From NCBI GenBank assembly GCA_944322815.1, contig CALUQB010000026.1, positions 1-41,180 of the forward strand: a stretch of 41,180 nucleotides of DNA, written 5' to 3'. The notes under the pieces were generated by a model. The model was not told the origin of the DNA, did no database searches, and saw only the letters and a list, made by a program, of their open reading frames with translations. Every line of letters starts with the position of its first letter. Position 1 is the stretch's first letter. The position numbers and the translations under genes are program-made. Of the stretch, positions 40,572 to 41,180 are shown piece by piece. Source of the stretch: an uncultured Bacteroidales bacterium (GTDB taxonomy: Bacteria > Bacteroidota > Bacteroidia > Bacteroidales > UBA932).

Positions 40572-41180
40572 TCAGTATCTTTTTTTATTGATAGATTTGA
40601 GCCCAATGCTGTAGGAATCGGATGAAAGTGTCCCGATTTTCTGGTTTATGATCCATACTCCGCCTTCTATGCAGTCCGGCCCGTCTGCAGGTGATTTCAT
40701 GGCCCGGTTTACCAGTTTGAACTGTTCCTCGAGCCGTTTCATGTGCGGGTTGTCCTTTTCATCTATGTTCAGCACCAGCTTGCCGAGCCTGTTCAGCGGT
40801 TCGAGGTTACCTTCAATCCTGTCGAATTTCTCCGGCTTCGCCCTGGTGTCCGGGATTATTCCAATGAACCCCATTGTCCTGCCCTTTTCATTGAAGAGGG
40901 GCACGAATACCTGTTCATAGAAAGGGTCCTGCAGCTTGTTGTTCTCAATGTAGTTGTACAGTTGGGTCTTTCCTCCGCAGTAGTCCCTCATGTCATAGTA
41001 CCACTGGACGAATTCCTCGTTTACCACATGGTCGAGCCGGCCGGTATAGACATAGAATCGTCCGTCATAGTAGCCGATGAGGAAACATGCCTTGTAAGAT
41101 GTAGCCTTGTTCTTCGAGTTGGACGGTGCAGGGTCTCCGTATACCACCGCGAACCGGAGCTTTGACAGCGGAGGGCATTT
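40572..41180 (-). CDS. Phage terminase large subunit, C-terminal part (cut by window)
   Basis: The frame is open at the window end; about 202 codons are seen. FAVVYGDPAPSNSKNKATSY gives the first Asp of an RNase H-like nuclease, followed by FLIGYYDGRFYVYTGRLDHV, and VFVPLFNEKGRTMGFIGIIP with PDTRAKPEKFDRIEGNLEPL as in terminase nuclease domains of Mu-like phages. The ATPase half must lie beyond 41180. It stops 1 nt before the gp36-like gene and is the most upstream late gene in view. Confidence 0.75.
   Translation of the reverse strand, partial: KCPPLSKLRFAVVYGDPAPSNSKNKATSYKACFLIGYYDGRFYVYTGRLDHVVNEEFVQWYYDMRDYCGGKTQLYNYIENNKLQDPFYEQVFVPLFNEKGRTMGFIGIIPDTRAKPEKFDRIEGNLEPLNRLGKLVLNIDEKDNPHMKRLEEQFKLVNRAMKSPADGPDCIEGGVWIINQKIGTLSSDSYSIGLKSINKKRY

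Larger units (their letters stand above)
27689..41180. mobile_element. Mu-like transposable prophage (left part; continues past the window)
   Basis: Region from the repeat-rich left end to the window edge. Order: attL-like repeats, CI/S24 repressor (minus), Ner-position gene, TAG-interrupted small frame, tRNA-like element, MuA-like transposase, MuB-like ATPase, second ATPase, small early genes including GemA-like and DUF3164, terminator, one further plus-strand gene, then convergent late genes (gpG-like, portal-F fusion, gp36-like, terminase). Several genes carry good AGGAGG sites, unlike host genes. The right end and the tail genes lie outside. The exact left terminus is uncertain by a few bases. 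Confidence 0.9.

Overview
The window looks like a chromosomal segment of a Bacteroidota, order Bacteroidales; the genus cannot be fixed from sequence alone. The signs are a SusC/SusD outer-membrane pair with a SusR-like membrane regulator, a second decayed STN/SusC start, and many promoters of the Bacteroidetes type (TTG or TTTG, about 19 bases, then TANNTTTG). Host genes mostly lack Shine-Dalgarno sequences.

Layout. 1-587 is a tandem array of exact 52-bp hairpin units with no coding content. 753-1442 is a HigBA-type toxin-antitoxin operon on the minus strand. 1697-1893 holds tRNA-Met(CAT) and tRNA-Gln(CTG). 1973-13845 is housekeeping: ispF; a putative operon of a small membrane protein, mutL, a rhomboid protease, an EEP phosphohydrolase and a TsaC/Sua5-type gene; then rsmE, a YfcE-like phosphodiesterase, an SLC13 transporter, radA and dacB. 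galE, a decayed STN/SusC start, pnp and rpsO follow to 18700. 18873-25653 is a nutrient-uptake locus: TPR-HTH regulator, a 16-bp dyad, a promoter, then susC-like and susD-like genes. Two related multi-hairpin intergenic elements lie in opposite orientation at 7296-7590 and 25684-25895.

From 25929 the region is mobile. A tnpC-only IS66 element (about 25929-27688) appears to have its right inverted repeat cut off where a Mu-like transposable prophage begins (about 27689), and the prophage runs off the end of the window. It has a repeat-rich left end, a CI/S24-type repressor facing a Ner-position gene across paired operator repeats, a small reading frame with an in-frame TAG, a tRNA-like element with an abnormal anticodon arm, MuA-like transposase, MuB-like ATPase, a second P-loop ATPase, several small early genes including GemA-like and DUF3164, and a strong terminator. 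The head genes run in the opposite direction: terminase, gp36-like protein, one protein joining portal, Mu-F head morphogenesis and a probable toxin-nuclease domain, then gpG-like protein.

Most noteworthy are the portal-head-nuclease fusion, a promoter-to-terminator candidate small RNA antisense to the prophage late operon (37502-37629), the tRNA-like element next to the TAG-interrupted frame, the prophage inserted in an IS66 end, the 52-bp hairpin array, and a MutL whose endonuclease signature has lost its DQH residues.
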